From: Sorangium cellulosum So ce56
GTDB taxonomy: Bacteria > Myxococcota_A > Polyangia > Polyangiales > Polyangiaceae
Assembly: GCF_000067165.1 (NCBI RefSeq)
Contig: NC_010162.1
Coordinates: 12,264,501-12,328,500 of the forward strand
DNA: 64,000 nt
Reading direction: 5' to 3'
The translations under genes were made by a program, and so were the position numbers. Shown here piece by piece: positions 1-9,763 of the stretch. The notes beneath the pieces were generated by a model. It did no database searches. It saw nothing but the letters and a program-made list of their open reading frames with translations, and was not told where the DNA came from. Position 1 is the stretch's first letter. Every line of letters starts with the position of its first letter.

Positions 1-2
1 TC

Positions 3-2291
3 GGCCCTGTTCCTCTCGTGCGCCTCACGCTCGACCATGCGGACCGTGCGATGTCCCTGCTGCCAAAGCATCTGGGGACTGGATCGCGTCGAAATATTGC
101 GGGTTTCATTCACCGCATCCTGGCGCTGGCTGCATACCCGGCGCGCCTCATCGGCAGTAACCCCTTGCCGCGCGGCTGGGCTCCTAAGGCAGACGCCGAT
201 AAAGCAAAAGGATACTTGTACCCTGACGAGGATCAGCTCCTCATGGGGAGTACGTCGATCCCCTTGTGCTTCCGGATCTATTACGGCTTCCTCATTCGCG
301 AGGGAATGCGAGCCGACGAGGCCGGACAGCTGGAATGGTCGGACATAGATCTCGAGCGCGGCGCAGTTGTTCTCGACGAGAACAAGACCGACGATCCCCG
401 GGCTTGGGCGCTCTCACCCGACGTGGTGCGCGCGCTGCGGAAGTGGCGCGAGGTCTGTCCGGACAAGGTACGCGTCTTCGTAGGAAAGTGGGGCTGCAAC
501 TCTTTGCCGGGGCAGAACGGGGCGGCGCGCTTCAGAGACCACCTTCGACGCGCGGGGATTACTCGGCCTGAGCTGTTCGAGACCACGGATTCAAGACTGA
601 ACATCCGCCTGCACGATACACGCGCGACTTTCATTACCATCAAGCTCGCGAACGGCCGCACAGAGACGTGGATCTCCGACCGAACCGGGCATAGGTCGAG
701 CGGCCAGATCCACCACTACAAGCGCGCCGCGCGCAAGGTCGCGGAGCTCGGCTTGAGCGACTTCGCCCCCTTGGATGAGGCGATCCCCGAGCTGAGGGGC
801 AAGGGAGGCTCGGCAGGCGCAGACGGAGCCGTGGGCGCGGCACCGGAAACACGCGCGGCGAACGAAGCTGCCTCCGCGTCGCCCGGCCAGGCGCCGGCCG
901 CCTGCGAGGTTGCCGAGCCCCTCGAGGCGGACCTTGAGGCGCCCGAAAGCGGCCGGTTGGGCCCGCGTTGGGCCACACCGGAAGCTAGCGCGGTCGAGCA
1001 TCGACCCGAACCAATTGAAATCATTGACCTTCATGCCGATCGCTCCGCGGCACCAGGGAAGTCCTGGAGGCACGTCCAGCGGGAGACGAGTGCGACTCAT
1101 CTTTTTGCGGAGGCACGTCCAGCGGGAGACGGGTGCGACTCATCTTTTTGTGGAGGCACGTCCAGCGGGAGACGAGTGCGACTCATCTTTTTGTGGAGGC
1201 ACGTCCAGCGGGAGACGGGTGCGACTCATCTTTTTGTTGGAGAGGGGCCAGCGGGAGACGAGTGCGACTCATCTTTTTGTTGGAGAGGGGCCAGCGGGAG
1301 ACGGGTCGACCCGTGTTTTGTTGGAAGCACGTCCACCGGGAGACGGCTGCGACCCGTCTTCATGCTGGCGAGGGGCCAGCCGGAGACGGCTGCGACCCGT
1401 CTTCATGCTCGAGGCGCATCCACCCGGACACGGGTGCCACCCATCTCCCGCATGGGCGAGCCAGCTCCTGCCTACGGCCGGCGCCCTCATCGCGCCGCCC
1501 AGATGGCGAGGAGCGCGTACGCGATCGCCACGGCCTGGATGATCGCGAAGCTCAGGAGCCCGGTCGGCAGGAAATCGAAGAAGCCGAACCGGATGGGCCT
1601 GCCGTCGACGTCCCGCAGGTCGGCCCGCTCGGTGAGCGCCTGCGCGAGCGGGCCCGACGTCGCGGCGGTCAGGAAGAGCGAGCTGCCCGCGCAGACGGAC
1701 AGGGCGAGGCCGACGTACACGGCGGGCGCGGGCAGCCGCTCGGCGAGCGACTCGGCCACGTCGAGCAGCGCCGCCATGCTGGGGCCCGCCGAGAACAGCC
1801 CCGTGAGCACGCCGGCGAGGACGAGGAACGCGACGAGCTGCAGCGACGGGGCGACCGGGAGCCGCGCCAGCGAGCGCGAGACCTCCTCGAACAGGCCGGT
1901 GCGCCGCACCGCCGCGACCATCACGAAGAGCGAGAGCAGGAAGAGCACCGCCTCGATGTCGAGCCCCGTCCGCGCGAGCCGCTCGCCGAGCCTGCGCGAC
2001 GCGAGCAGCGCCGCGCCGGTGCCGAGCCAGCACACGAGCTCGGGGCCGACGCCGAGCTCCGCGGGCAGGAACAGCCACGCGACGACCATCGCGCCGAGCG
2101 ATACCGCCGCCGGCACGAGGAGGCGCCGGTCGGTCCGCACCCGCCGGTGCAGCGCCTCCATGGCCGCGCGCGTGAGCCGCGCCGAGACCGGATCGCGCGG
2201 CACGCCCGCGGTCGGGCGCACCACGGCGCGCACGACGAGGAGCAGCGCGGCGAGCGCGCAGAGCGTCGCCGGGGCGGCGCGCGAGAGGTAG
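3..2291 (+). CDS. Tyrosine recombinase (integrase), 5'-truncated, 3' end uncertain
   Basis: Catalyses site-specific DNA strand exchange; probably the integrase of a mobile element. The frame is open from the window edge, so the N-terminus is missing. Counting from GTG at 18, the catalytic set is visible: Arg98 (GMRADEAGQLEW), HDTR at 199-202, His225 (TGH) and Tyr234 (HHYKRAAR). The catalytic domain is complete by about base 800. After that no in-frame stop occurs until 2291, so the frame runs through the tandem repeats at 1066-1453 and antisense to the permease gene. That roughly 500-codon tail is low-complexity and is probably not protein, so the true end lies somewhere between about 800 and 1486, or the gene has lost its stop. 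The recombinase identity is firm; the end coordinate is not. Confidence 0.6.
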   Translation, partial: GPVPLVRLTLDHADRAMSLLPKHLGTGSRRNIAGFIHRILALAAYPARLIGSNPLPRGWAPKADADKAKGYLYPDEDQLLMGSTSIPLCFRIYYGFLIREGMRADEAGQLEWSDIDLERGAVVLDENKTDDPRAWALSPDVVRALRKWREVCPDKVRVFVGKWGCNSLPGQNGAARFRDHLRRAGITRPELFETTDSRLNIRLHDTRATFITIKLANGRTETWISDRTGHRSSGQIHHYKRAARKVAELGLSDFAPLDEAIPELRGKGGSAGADGAVGAAPETRAANEAASASPGQAPAACEVAEPLEADLEAPESGRLGPRWATPEASAVEHRPEPIEIIDLHADRSAAPGKSWRHVQRETSATHLFAEARPAGDGCDSSFCGGTSSGRRVRLIFLWRHVQRETGATHLFVGEGPAGDECDSSFCWRGASGRRVDPCFVGSTSTGRRLRPVFMLARGQPETAATRLHARGASTRTRVPPISRMGEPAPAYGRRPHRAAQMARSAYAIATAWMIAKLRSPVGRKSKKPNRMGLPSTSRRSARSVSACASGPDVAAVRKSELPAQTDRARPTYTAGAGSRSASDSATSSSAAMLGPAENSPVSTPARTRNATSCSDGATGSRASERETSSNRPVRRTAATITKSESRKSTASMSSPVRASRSPSLRDASSAAPVPSQHTSSGPTPSSAGRNSHATTIAPSDTAAGTRRRRSVRTRRCSASMAARVSRAETGSRGTPAVGRTTARTTRSSAASAQSVAGAARER
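1066..1453. repeat. Nine tandem ~43-bp repeats, each with a hairpin
   Basis: Nine head-to-tail units of 41-44 bp start at about 1066, 1109, 1152, 1195, 1239, 1282, 1323, 1367 and 1410. The first five are nearly identical and the later ones diverge progressively. Each unit carries GGGAGACG followed by a short hairpin. In the early units the hairpin is AGACGAGT-GCG-ACTCATCT followed by TTTTT. In units 7-8 it becomes AGACGG...CCGTCT, and in unit 6 ACGGGTCGACCCGT, so the sequence changes while the pairing is kept. The unit length is not a multiple of three, which argues against a protein repeat. There are no spacers, so this is not CRISPR. Confidence 0.9.
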
Positions 2292-2824
2292 CCCCCGAAC
2301 GTCATGCTGCCCCGGCCGAGCAGCAGGATGGCCGGGAAATCGCCGATCGGCGTGGCGGCCCCGCCGAGGTTGCACGCGACGAGCAGCAGGCCGAGCAGCC
2401 AGGAGACGTACCGCTGGCGCGTGCCCATCAGCTTGAGCAGCACGTGCAGCACCGGGAGGACGAGCACGAGCGCCGTGAGGTTGTTGACGACGCCGCTCAC
2501 GACGTACATCGCGATCGAGAACACCAAAAGGACGCGGAAGGGCTCGGCGCCGCTCAGCCGCGTCGCCGCGACGGCGAGGCGGTCGAAGAGCCGCGAGGCG
2601 GCGAAGAGCTGGGACAGGAGCCCCAGCGTCACGAGGATGACGAGCACGTCCCACGGCACCTCGGCGAGCAGGAGCGGCGTGGTCGCGACCCCGAGCAGCG
2701 TCGACGCGAGGCAGGCGAGGCCCGCGCCGCCCGTCACGATGAGCACGCGGCGCGACGGCAGGAGCGCCTGGAGCAGCAGCGCGCCGAGCAGGACGGCGAA
2801 GAGCGCGGCCTGGGGGGCCGTCAC
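1487..2824 (-). CDS. ArsB/NhaD/SLC13-type ion permease
   Basis: Integral membrane transporter of 445 residues, mostly hydrophobic with about eleven to twelve membrane segments. Two family signatures are visible: VVNNLTALVLVLPVL and GGAATPIGDFPAILLL, which resemble the paired re-entrant NN(L/A) and ATPIG(D/N) motifs of the ion transporter superfamily (ArsB, NhaD, DASS/CitMHS). The substrate cannot be read from the sequence. The GTG start at 2824 was chosen because it overlaps the stop of the upstream gene by 4 bp (GTGA), implying translational coupling; the longer open frame upstream is a shadow of that gene. It is the last gene of a three-gene operon with two unknown proteins, which may be dedicated partners. 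Confidence 0.85.
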   Translation of the reverse strand: MTAPQAALFAVLLGALLLQALLPSRRVLIVTGGAGLACLASTLLGVATTPLLLAEVPWDVLVILVTLGLLSQLFAASRLFDRLAVAATRLSGAEPFRVLLVFSIAMYVVSGVVNNLTALVLVLPVLHVLLKLMGTRQRYVSWLLGLLLVACNLGGAATPIGDFPAILLLGRGSMTFGGYLSRAAPATLCALAALLLVVRAVVRPTAGVPRDPVSARLTRAAMEALHRRVRTDRRLLVPAAVSLGAMVVAWLFLPAELGVGPELVCWLGTGAALLASRRLGERLARTGLDIEAVLFLLSLFVMVAAVRRTGLFEEVSRSLARLPVAPSLQLVAFLVLAGVLTGLFSAGPSMAALLDVAESLAERLPAPAVYVGLALSVCAGSSLFLTAATSGPLAQALTERADLRDVDGRPIRFGFFDFLPTGLLSFAIIQAVAIAYALLAIWAAR

Positions 2825-3543
2825 GTCGCCTCGATCGCCGGCGCGATCGCGCGCAAGTCGCCCGCGCCGGCGGCGGCGACCTCGGGCGCGGGGCCGCGCG
2901 GGGCCGGCCCGACGAGGCAGGAGAAATCGGCCGAGCTCGTCTCGACCATCCAGCGCGGGTACACCGTCATGGGCCGGCCGAGGATGTCCCAGCCGATCAG
3001 CGAGCGGAACTGGGTCCGCACGTCGGGGCCCGAGACGCGCAGCCACGAGGGGCTCACGTGCGCCGCGTGCCCGTCGGTGCCGTAGACGAACGTGAGCAGC
3101 GCGCTCCTCCGCCCGGCCCAGCGGTGGAGCTCGGACAGACCCACCGGCTCGATGAGCCCATCGTAGTTCGCGAGCACACGGCCGAAGTCCGTGTCGAGCC
3201 CGCCCGCGTCGGTGACGAGGCCCGCCTCGACCCCGGAGAGCCGCGGCACGAGCGCGTCGAGGCAGTCGGCCTCCAGCCCCACGACGAGCAGCCGGGTCAC
3301 GCCGCGGAGCGCGTCGAGGACGCCTGCGACGTCGAGCGGCGCCTCGGCGCCGCCGGAGAGCCACTGCTCGGCGACGAAGTCGAGGACGGGGAACTCGCGG
3401 CCGAGCTGGTCGCGGGCCTCGCGCGCGAGCGGGGCGCCGCCTTCGCCCATCAGCTCGCGCAGGAACAGCCGCGCCGCCGAGCGCATGCCCAGCTCGGCGG
3501 CCACCATCCGGAACGCCTGTCCGAGCGCCGGCGGCAGCGCCAT
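2821..3543 (-). CDS. Hypothetical protein (240 aa), middle gene of permease operon
   Basis: I do not recognise the family. The 240-residue protein is soluble-looking, with no signal peptide or membrane segment. Its N-terminal part is helical, and a central stretch (GVTRLLVVGLEADCLDALV) looks like the beta-strand/loop start of a Rossmann-like fold. The C-terminal third is rich in Trp, Tyr and His. Its start overlaps the stop of the upstream gene (TGATG at 3541-3545), and its stop overlaps the permease start (GTGA). The three proteins are therefore translationally coupled and probably made in fixed ratio. A regulatory or assembly role for the permease is only inferred from position. Confidence 0.75.
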   Translation of the reverse strand: MALPPALGQAFRMVAAELGMRSAARLFLRELMGEGGAPLAREARDQLGREFPVLDFVAEQWLSGGAEAPLDVAGVLDALRGVTRLLVVGLEADCLDALVPRLSGVEAGLVTDAGGLDTDFGRVLANYDGLIEPVGLSELHRWAGRRSALLTFVYGTDGHAAHVSPSWLRVSGPDVRTQFRSLIGWDILGRPMTVYPRWMVETSSADFSCLVGPAPRGPAPEVAAAGAGDLRAIAPAIEAT

Positions 3544-4058
3544 CAGGCCGGCTCCGCCCCGGCGCGGGCGCGCTCGGCGCGCGCGAAGAGGGCGTCCAGC
3601 AGGCAGACCATCGCGGCGTTGGCGAGCGCGTGGTGCGGCGGGCCGTCGGTGAGGCAGTCGACGAGCGCCGCGAGCTCCGGCGAGCCCTTCGGGGCGAGGC
3701 GCGTCAGCGGCGCGAGCGGGATGGCCAGCGGGTAGTCGTGCTCGCTGCCGCGCGCGAGGTGCGGCGGCAGGCGGATCGGGACGGGCAGCGACTCGCCGCT
3801 CGGCGCGCCGCCCTCCGGCGGGCCGAGCTCCTCGAGCAGCAGACCGAGCAGGCAGACCAGGGTGTAGCTCGCGCCGCGGTGATGGACCGGGCCCTCCCCG
3901 ACGATGCACCGGACGACGAAGGCGCGCTCCTCCGCGTCGGGCATCCAGGGGGCGAGCAGCGCGTCGAGCCTCGCGGGGCGGAGGAACGCGGACACCACGG
4001 AGGAGGGCAATGAAGGGTAGCGATGGCCGGGGTCGCGAGGCGGTCGGGGCGGAGGCAT
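3543..4058 (-). CDS. Hypothetical protein (171 aa), first gene of permease operon
   Basis: Unrecognised soluble protein of up to 171 residues. Visible features are VRCIVGEGPVHHRGASYTLVCLLGLLLEELG in the first half (quoted only for its central region) and the near-repeat DGPPHHALANAAMVCLLDAL near the C-terminus. The two HH motifs, each followed by a hydrophobic LVCLL/MVCLL helix, may form an internal duplication. No signal peptide is seen. The ATG at 4058 is the longest start, but a GTG about 20 codons in would also fit because the first residues are Pro/Arg-rich. It is followed by the middle operon gene with overlapping stop and start codons. The 160-bp region upstream separates it from the divergent 4220 gene and should contain both promoters. 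Confidence 0.65.
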   Translation of the reverse strand: MPPPRPPRDPGHRYPSLPSSVVSAFLRPARLDALLAPWMPDAEERAFVVRCIVGEGPVHHRGASYTLVCLLGLLLEELGPPEGGAPSGESLPVPIRLPPHLARGSEHDYPLAIPLAPLTRLAPKGSPELAALVDCLTDGPPHHALANAAMVCLLDALFARAERARAGAEPA

Positions 4059-4219
4059 GAGGGCACTTCAGCGTAGCTGCCCGGAAGGGCCTGGATCCAG
4101 GCCTGATCTCGCGCGCCAGCGGCCCGCGCGCCCGTGCGCCCGTGCGCACGGGCCGCCTCGCGCTGGCCTTCCGCCGTGTTGCACAACCAGAGCGGCGGCG
4201 CTCGCACCTAACCGCTCAC

Positions 4220-5302
4220 ATGGCCACGCGACCTCCTCGACAGCCGCTCTCGACCCTCCTCGCCCTCTGCACGCTCGCGGCGATCCTGGGATCCAGCCAC
4301 GCGTACAGCGGCGGCGTTGCGGAGCAGGACGCGAATGCTTCCGTTCACGCAGAGCGCGACCACGCGCAGGCGCCTCCGCCGAGCTGCGCGGGCGGCACAC
4401 CCGGCGCCGACGACCGCTGCGGCCTCGGCCACGACGACGACTGCTGCGCCAGCCTGCCCGTGCCCGGCGGGACGTTCAACCGGCTCAACGATCCCCGGTA
4501 TCCGGCGAGCGTGAGCAGCTTCCACCTCGACAAGTACATGGTCACGGTCGGGCGGTTTCGCCGCTACCTGGAAGAGACCGGCGGCCCGACGCAGGCGAGC
4601 CCGCCGCCGGCTGGCGCGGGGGCGCACCCGAAGATCCCGGACAGCGGTTGGGACGCGGCCTGGAACACGATGCTCCCGGCGACCACGGCCGAGATGAAGC
4701 GGGCGCTCGTCTGCGATCCTTACGGCTGGCCGACGTGGACCGACGCCCCGGCCGCGAACGAGGACAAACCCATCGTGTGCGCGACATGGCTCGAGCTGTT
4801 CGCGTTCTGCGCGTGGGACGGCGGGCGCCTGCCGACCCAGGCCGAGATGAACTACGCGGCTGCAGGCGGCGACGAGCAACGGCTGTATCCGTGGGGCTCT
4901 TCCCCCATCACCTCCGAAGACGCGGCCTTTTGCTGCCAGGGCGAAGGCACGACGTCGCTGCCCTGCGAGGACGCGTTTCCCCCGTGGAGCCTCATCCACT
5001 GCACAACGGACGATCTCGCGCCCGTCGGCTCCTTTCCCAGGGGAGCGGGGCGCTGGGGCCAGCTCGATCTCGCCGGCGAGGCCTACAAGGTCACGCGCGA
5101 CGCCGCCGACGACGACCGCCCGCTCGTACCGTGCGACGACTGCTCCCGCCTGGACAACCACGCTGCCCTGCGCGTCGCGCACGGCGGGAGCTTCGTCGCC
5201 GCTGGATACCGGCAGACGACGACCTACCGCGCACCCTACGAGACCGATGGCCGCCACTACTATGTATCGGCGATGTGCGCGCGTGACCTGCCAGGGCCGT
5301 GA
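4220..5302 (+). CDS. Exported formylglycine-generating-enzyme-like (SUMF1) protein
   Basis: A 360-residue protein of the FGE-sulfatase (SUMF1/EgtB-like) fold. The start at 4220 gives a good signal peptide (PLSTLLALCTLAAILGSSHA); the longer frame from 4142 adds only Arg-rich sequence. The family signature is visible in order: PVPGGTFNRLND, the FHLDKYMVTVGRFRRYLE block, GGRLPTQAEMNYAAAGG followed by YPWGSS, and a C-terminal RVAHGGSF...YRAPYET block. Many extra cysteines (for example DDCCASLP and AFCCQGEG) suggest disulphides outside the cytoplasm. The usual C-terminal GFRC active-site context is replaced by SAMCARD, so true sulfatase-activating activity is doubtful; a carbohydrate- or substrate-binding SUMF1 role is equally possible. 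Confidence 0.8.
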   Translation: MATRPPRQPLSTLLALCTLAAILGSSHAYSGGVAEQDANASVHAERDHAQAPPPSCAGGTPGADDRCGLGHDDDCCASLPVPGGTFNRLNDPRYPASVSSFHLDKYMVTVGRFRRYLEETGGPTQASPPPAGAGAHPKIPDSGWDAAWNTMLPATTAEMKRALVCDPYGWPTWTDAPAANEDKPIVCATWLELFAFCAWDGGRLPTQAEMNYAAAGGDEQRLYPWGSSPITSEDAAFCCQGEGTTSLPCEDAFPPWSLIHCTTDDLAPVGSFPRGAGRWGQLDLAGEAYKVTRDAADDDRPLVPCDDCSRLDNHAALRVAHGGSFVAAGYRQTTTYRAPYETDGRHYYVSAMCARDLPGP

Positions 5303-5569
5303 GCCCTCCGCGCAGCCATGGCTGGCAGCACGGAGGGCCTCGGCTCCCTCGTTTCGTCGCGGCCGCGAGGGAGCGCCCTCGCGCTCTCCGCGCGCCGCGC
5401 CCTCGGCGGTGGCCGCTGGCGGCGCCCGGGGCGCTCATGTGCTTCAGTGCTCACGGCCGGGCGCGGCCGCCGGTGCCTCCGCCGGTGGCGCTGTGGCAAA
5501 CTGCCCCGCTGCGCGGGGCCTCGCGGCATGAACTCCGGCGGCCGGCGAGTGCTAGAGTTGCCGCCACCC

Positions 5570-7297
5570 ATGCTCGACAAGCTCGACATCGCCCGCGCCC
5601 TCCGCGAGACGGGCACGCTCCTCCTGATCAAGGGGGAGAACCCGTTCAGAGCGCGCGCTTACGAGACGGGGGCCGAGGCGCTGGAGCAGCTCACGGACGA
5701 CCTCGGCGCGCTCGTCACGAGCAAGAAGCTCACCGGCATCAAGGGCATCGGCCCGGCGCTCGCCGCCCAGATCGCCGAGCTCTACCAGACGGGGCGCTCC
5801 GCGCAGCTCGAGGAGCTCCGCGCCGAGCTGCCCAGCGGCGTGCTGGAGCTCGCCCAGGTGCCGGGCATGAGCCTCAAGCGGATGAAGGCGCTCCACGAGG
5901 CGCTCGGCATCGGCAGCGTGGAGGAGCTGAAGAGGGCCTGTCTCGCCGGGAAGGTCCGGGCGGTGAAGGGCTTCGGGGCGAAGACCGAGGCGAGCCTGCT
6001 CGAGGGGATAGCCCGCCACGAGGCGCGCGACGAGCGCGTCCTCCTCGTCGACGCGCTCGAGGCGGCCGAGCCGCTCCTCGCCCACGTGCGCGGCTGCGAG
6101 GCGACCGAGCAGGCCGATCTCGCGGGCTCGATCCGGCGCTGGGAAGAGACGGTGGCCGGCATCGATCTCGTGGCCGCGGCGGACGACGCCGCGCAGGTGA
6201 TCGACTGCTTCGTCCGGTCCCCGCAGGTCGCCGAGGTCGAGGAGCGCGGCGACGCGCGTTGCAGGGTGAGGCTCTCGGGCGGCCTGCGCGGCGAGCTCCT
6301 CTGCGTGCCGCCCCGGGACTACGCGGCCGCGCTTCACCACCGGACGGGGGCGCCCGAGTACCTCTCGGCGCTCGGCGCGCTCGCGCGCGAGCTGGGGCTC
6401 ACGCTCGACGAGAGAGGGCTCTCGCGGGGCAAGAAGCGCCTCTCCGTGAAGACGGAAGAGGACCTCTACGAGCACATCGGCGTCCCGTACATCGCGCCCG
6501 AGCTCCGCGAGAGCGCGGAGGACATCGTCGCTGCCGTGGAGCGCGCCGCGCGGGCGGGCCGCGAGGGCGAGCTCGTCGAGGAGGGCGATATCCAGGGGAT
6601 GGTGCATTGCCACACGGTGTACTCGGACGGCAAGAACACGATCGAGGAGATGGCCCTGGAGGCCGAGGCGATGGGGATGAAATACCTCACCATCACCGAT
6701 CACTCGCCCGCCGCGCATTACGCGAACGGCGTCGGCCTCGACCGGCTGAAGCAGCAGTGGGACGAGATCGCCCGCGTCCAGGAGCGCGTGAGCGTGAAGC
6801 TCCTCCGAGGCACCGAGTCGGATATCCTCGAGTCGGGGAGGCTCGATTATCCGGACGCGATCCTGGAGCAGCTCGACGTGGTCATCGCGAGCATCCACTC
6901 GCGCATGAAGATGGACGCGGACCAGATGACGCGCAGGCTCGTCAGCGCCATGCGGCTGCCGGTCTTCAAGATCTGGGGGCACGCGCTCGGCCGGCTCATC
7001 CAGCGGCGCGAGCCGTTCGCGTGCCGCGTCGAGGAGGTGCTCGACGCCGTCGCCGAGTCGAGGGCCGCCGTCGAGGTGAACGGGGACCCGTACCGCCTCG
7101 ACATGGAGCCCCGGTGGATCAAGGAGGCGCGCAAGCGCGGTATCCGCTTCGTCATCTCGACGGACGCACACTCGACGCGCGCGCTCCACAACCTGCGGTT
7201 CGGCGTGGGGACCGCGCGGCGAGGCGGCCTCCGCCGGGGCGAGGTGCTGAACGCGCTCGGCCCGGCCGCGTTCCAGAAGGCGGTCCAGCCCGCCTGA
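5570..7297 (+). CDS. polX: PolX-family DNA polymerase/3'-5' exonuclease with degenerate polymerase site
   Basis: Bacterial PolX of 575 residues, the usual family length. The order is an N-terminal helix-hairpin-helix 8-kDa-like domain (GIKGIGPALAAQI near 56-69), a polymerase-beta palm with GSIRR at 186-190, and a C-terminal PHP phosphoesterase. The palm metal ligands are altered. The family motif GDID reads AGID (Gly197 in place of the first Asp, Asp199 kept), and the third ligand position (family VDLR) reads GELL, i.e. Glu242. The PHP motifs look intact: HCH at 346-348, TDHS, GTESDIL, ASIHS, GHALGR and STDAH. I infer a metal-dependent nuclease or phosphoesterase with weak or no polymerase activity. 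The ATG at 5570 starts exactly at the domain; upstream codons are Arg/Gly-rich noise. Confidence 0.88.
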   Translation: MLDKLDIARALRETGTLLLIKGENPFRARAYETGAEALEQLTDDLGALVTSKKLTGIKGIGPALAAQIAELYQTGRSAQLEELRAELPSGVLELAQVPGMSLKRMKALHEALGIGSVEELKRACLAGKVRAVKGFGAKTEASLLEGIARHEARDERVLLVDALEAAEPLLAHVRGCEATEQADLAGSIRRWEETVAGIDLVAAADDAAQVIDCFVRSPQVAEVEERGDARCRVRLSGGLRGELLCVPPRDYAAALHHRTGAPEYLSALGALARELGLTLDERGLSRGKKRLSVKTEEDLYEHIGVPYIAPELRESAEDIVAAVERAARAGREGELVEEGDIQGMVHCHTVYSDGKNTIEEMALEAEAMGMKYLTITDHSPAAHYANGVGLDRLKQQWDEIARVQERVSVKLLRGTESDILESGRLDYPDAILEQLDVVIASIHSRMKMDADQMTRRLVSAMRLPVFKIWGHALGRLIQRREPFACRVEEVLDAVAESRAAVEVNGDPYRLDMEPRWIKEARKRGIRFVISTDAHSTRALHNLRFGVGTARRGGLRRGEVLNALGPAAFQKAVQPA

Positions 7298-7488
7298 TCG
7301 CCTCCCGGATCGCGCCTCTGAGCGTGGCAGCGTGCGGCCCGGACGCCGCGAAGGACGCTTCGGTCCAGAGGTCGGCCGTCCGCGGCACCCCTGCGCGGCC
7401 CACGCCGCCCATGCGACGCGCGTGACGCGCGCGTCATCGCTGGCACCACCTCGACAGACGGTGCGCGTCGTGTGACCGTTGAGCTGTC

Positions 7489-8889
<1,401 letters not shown>

Positions 8890-8894
8890 GCCGC

Positions 8895-8918
8895 GCGCGC
8901 GGGCACGGGCCCGCGCGC
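8895..8918 (+). terminator. GC-rich hairpin after cbs
   Basis: A perfect 10-bp stem (GCGCGCGGGC / GCCCGCGCGC) with a 4-base loop starts 5 bases after the stop of the CBS gene. There is no T-tract, so it is a hairpin that could pause or end transcription or stabilise the message, not a classical intrinsic terminator. Confidence 0.5.
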
Positions 8919-9016
8919 AGGCGATTCCCGCTTTGGCCGTCGCGCCGGGCGGGCGCGGCGCGAGCGCCCGTCGGCGTGCCTTGTGCGGGCGGCGGGCTCG
9001 TGGTGAGCTGTGCGCC

Positions 9017-9763
9017 ATGCAGGTGGCGCACGGAGCTCTCGTGATCGACCTCGCCACGGCGCGGGTGGTCGATCTGACGCACCCGATCACCCCGGAGATG
9101 CCGCTGTTTCCCGGCGACGAGCCCTATGCGCCGGAGGCGCTCAGCACCATCGAGGAGGACGCGTATTGCTCCAATCGGTTCTCGATGGCCGAGCACGCGG
9201 GCACCCACGTGGACGCGCCGGCGCATTTCACGGCCGGGGCGGCGACCGTCGAGCAGATCGCGCCGGAGCAGCTCGTCGGAGCAGCGGCGGTCGTGGACGT
9301 GACGGCGGCCGTGGCGGCCAGCCCGGACCACCGGGTCACCGTGGACGATCTCCGGAGCTGGGAGGCGCGGCACGGCGCGCTCGGCGCGAGGCATATCGTG
9401 CTGATCCGGACGGGCTGGGGGGCTCGCTGGTCCGATCCGGCGAGGTACCTGAATCAGGACTCCCAGGGTGTCATGCACTTTCCCGGGGTGTCCGTGGAGG
9501 CGAGCCGCTACCTGCGCGAGCGCGGCGTGCGCTGCATCGGTATCGATACGCTGTCGACCGACCCGGGGCAGAGCGAGACATTCGAGCAGCACAGGGCCTT
9601 CCTGGGCGCCGGCGGCTACCACATCGAGAACCTGGCCAATCTGGAGCAGCTGCCCGAGGCCGGGGCGGTCGTCGTGGTCGCGCCGCTCCCGCTCGCGCGC
9701 GGCAGCGGCGCGCCGGCCCGGGTGCTGGCGCTGGTGCCGGCCTCCGGCGGCACGGCGAGCTAG
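9017..9763 (+). CDS. Cyclase / arylformamidase-type metal hydrolase
   Basis: A 248-residue member of the cyclase (kynurenine formamidase, PF04199-type) family. The metal-binding signature HAGTHVDAPAH is at residues 60-70. The N-terminal DLTHPITPEMPLFPGD and the later IGIDTLSTDPG and YHIENLANLEQLP blocks are family hallmarks. Members hydrolyse cyclic or N-formyl amide substrates, for example N-formylkynurenine, with Zn or Mn. The ATG at 9017 is preferred over 8933 because the upstream residues are Arg/Gly-rich. No tryptophan-catabolism partner is adjacent, so the substrate is open. Confidence 0.88.
   Translation: MQVAHGALVIDLATARVVDLTHPITPEMPLFPGDEPYAPEALSTIEEDAYCSNRFSMAEHAGTHVDAPAHFTAGAATVEQIAPEQLVGAAAVVDVTAAVAASPDHRVTVDDLRSWEARHGALGARHIVLIRTGWGARWSDPARYLNQDSQGVMHFPGVSVEASRYLRERGVRCIGIDTLSTDPGQSETFEQHRAFLGAGGYHIENLANLEQLPEAGAVVVVAPLPLARGSGAPARVLALVPASGGTAS

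Noticed and set aside
1066..1453. CRISPR array
   Set aside because: Units abut without spacers and drift in sequence; there are no cas genes nearby.
4142..4219. Longer N-terminus for the formylglycine-synthase-like gene
   Set aside because: The extra 26 residues are Arg-rich and would bury the clear signal peptide that begins at 4220.
8933..9016. Longer N-terminus for the cyclase gene
   Set aside because: Added residues are Arg/Gly/Ala noise upstream of the conserved start region.
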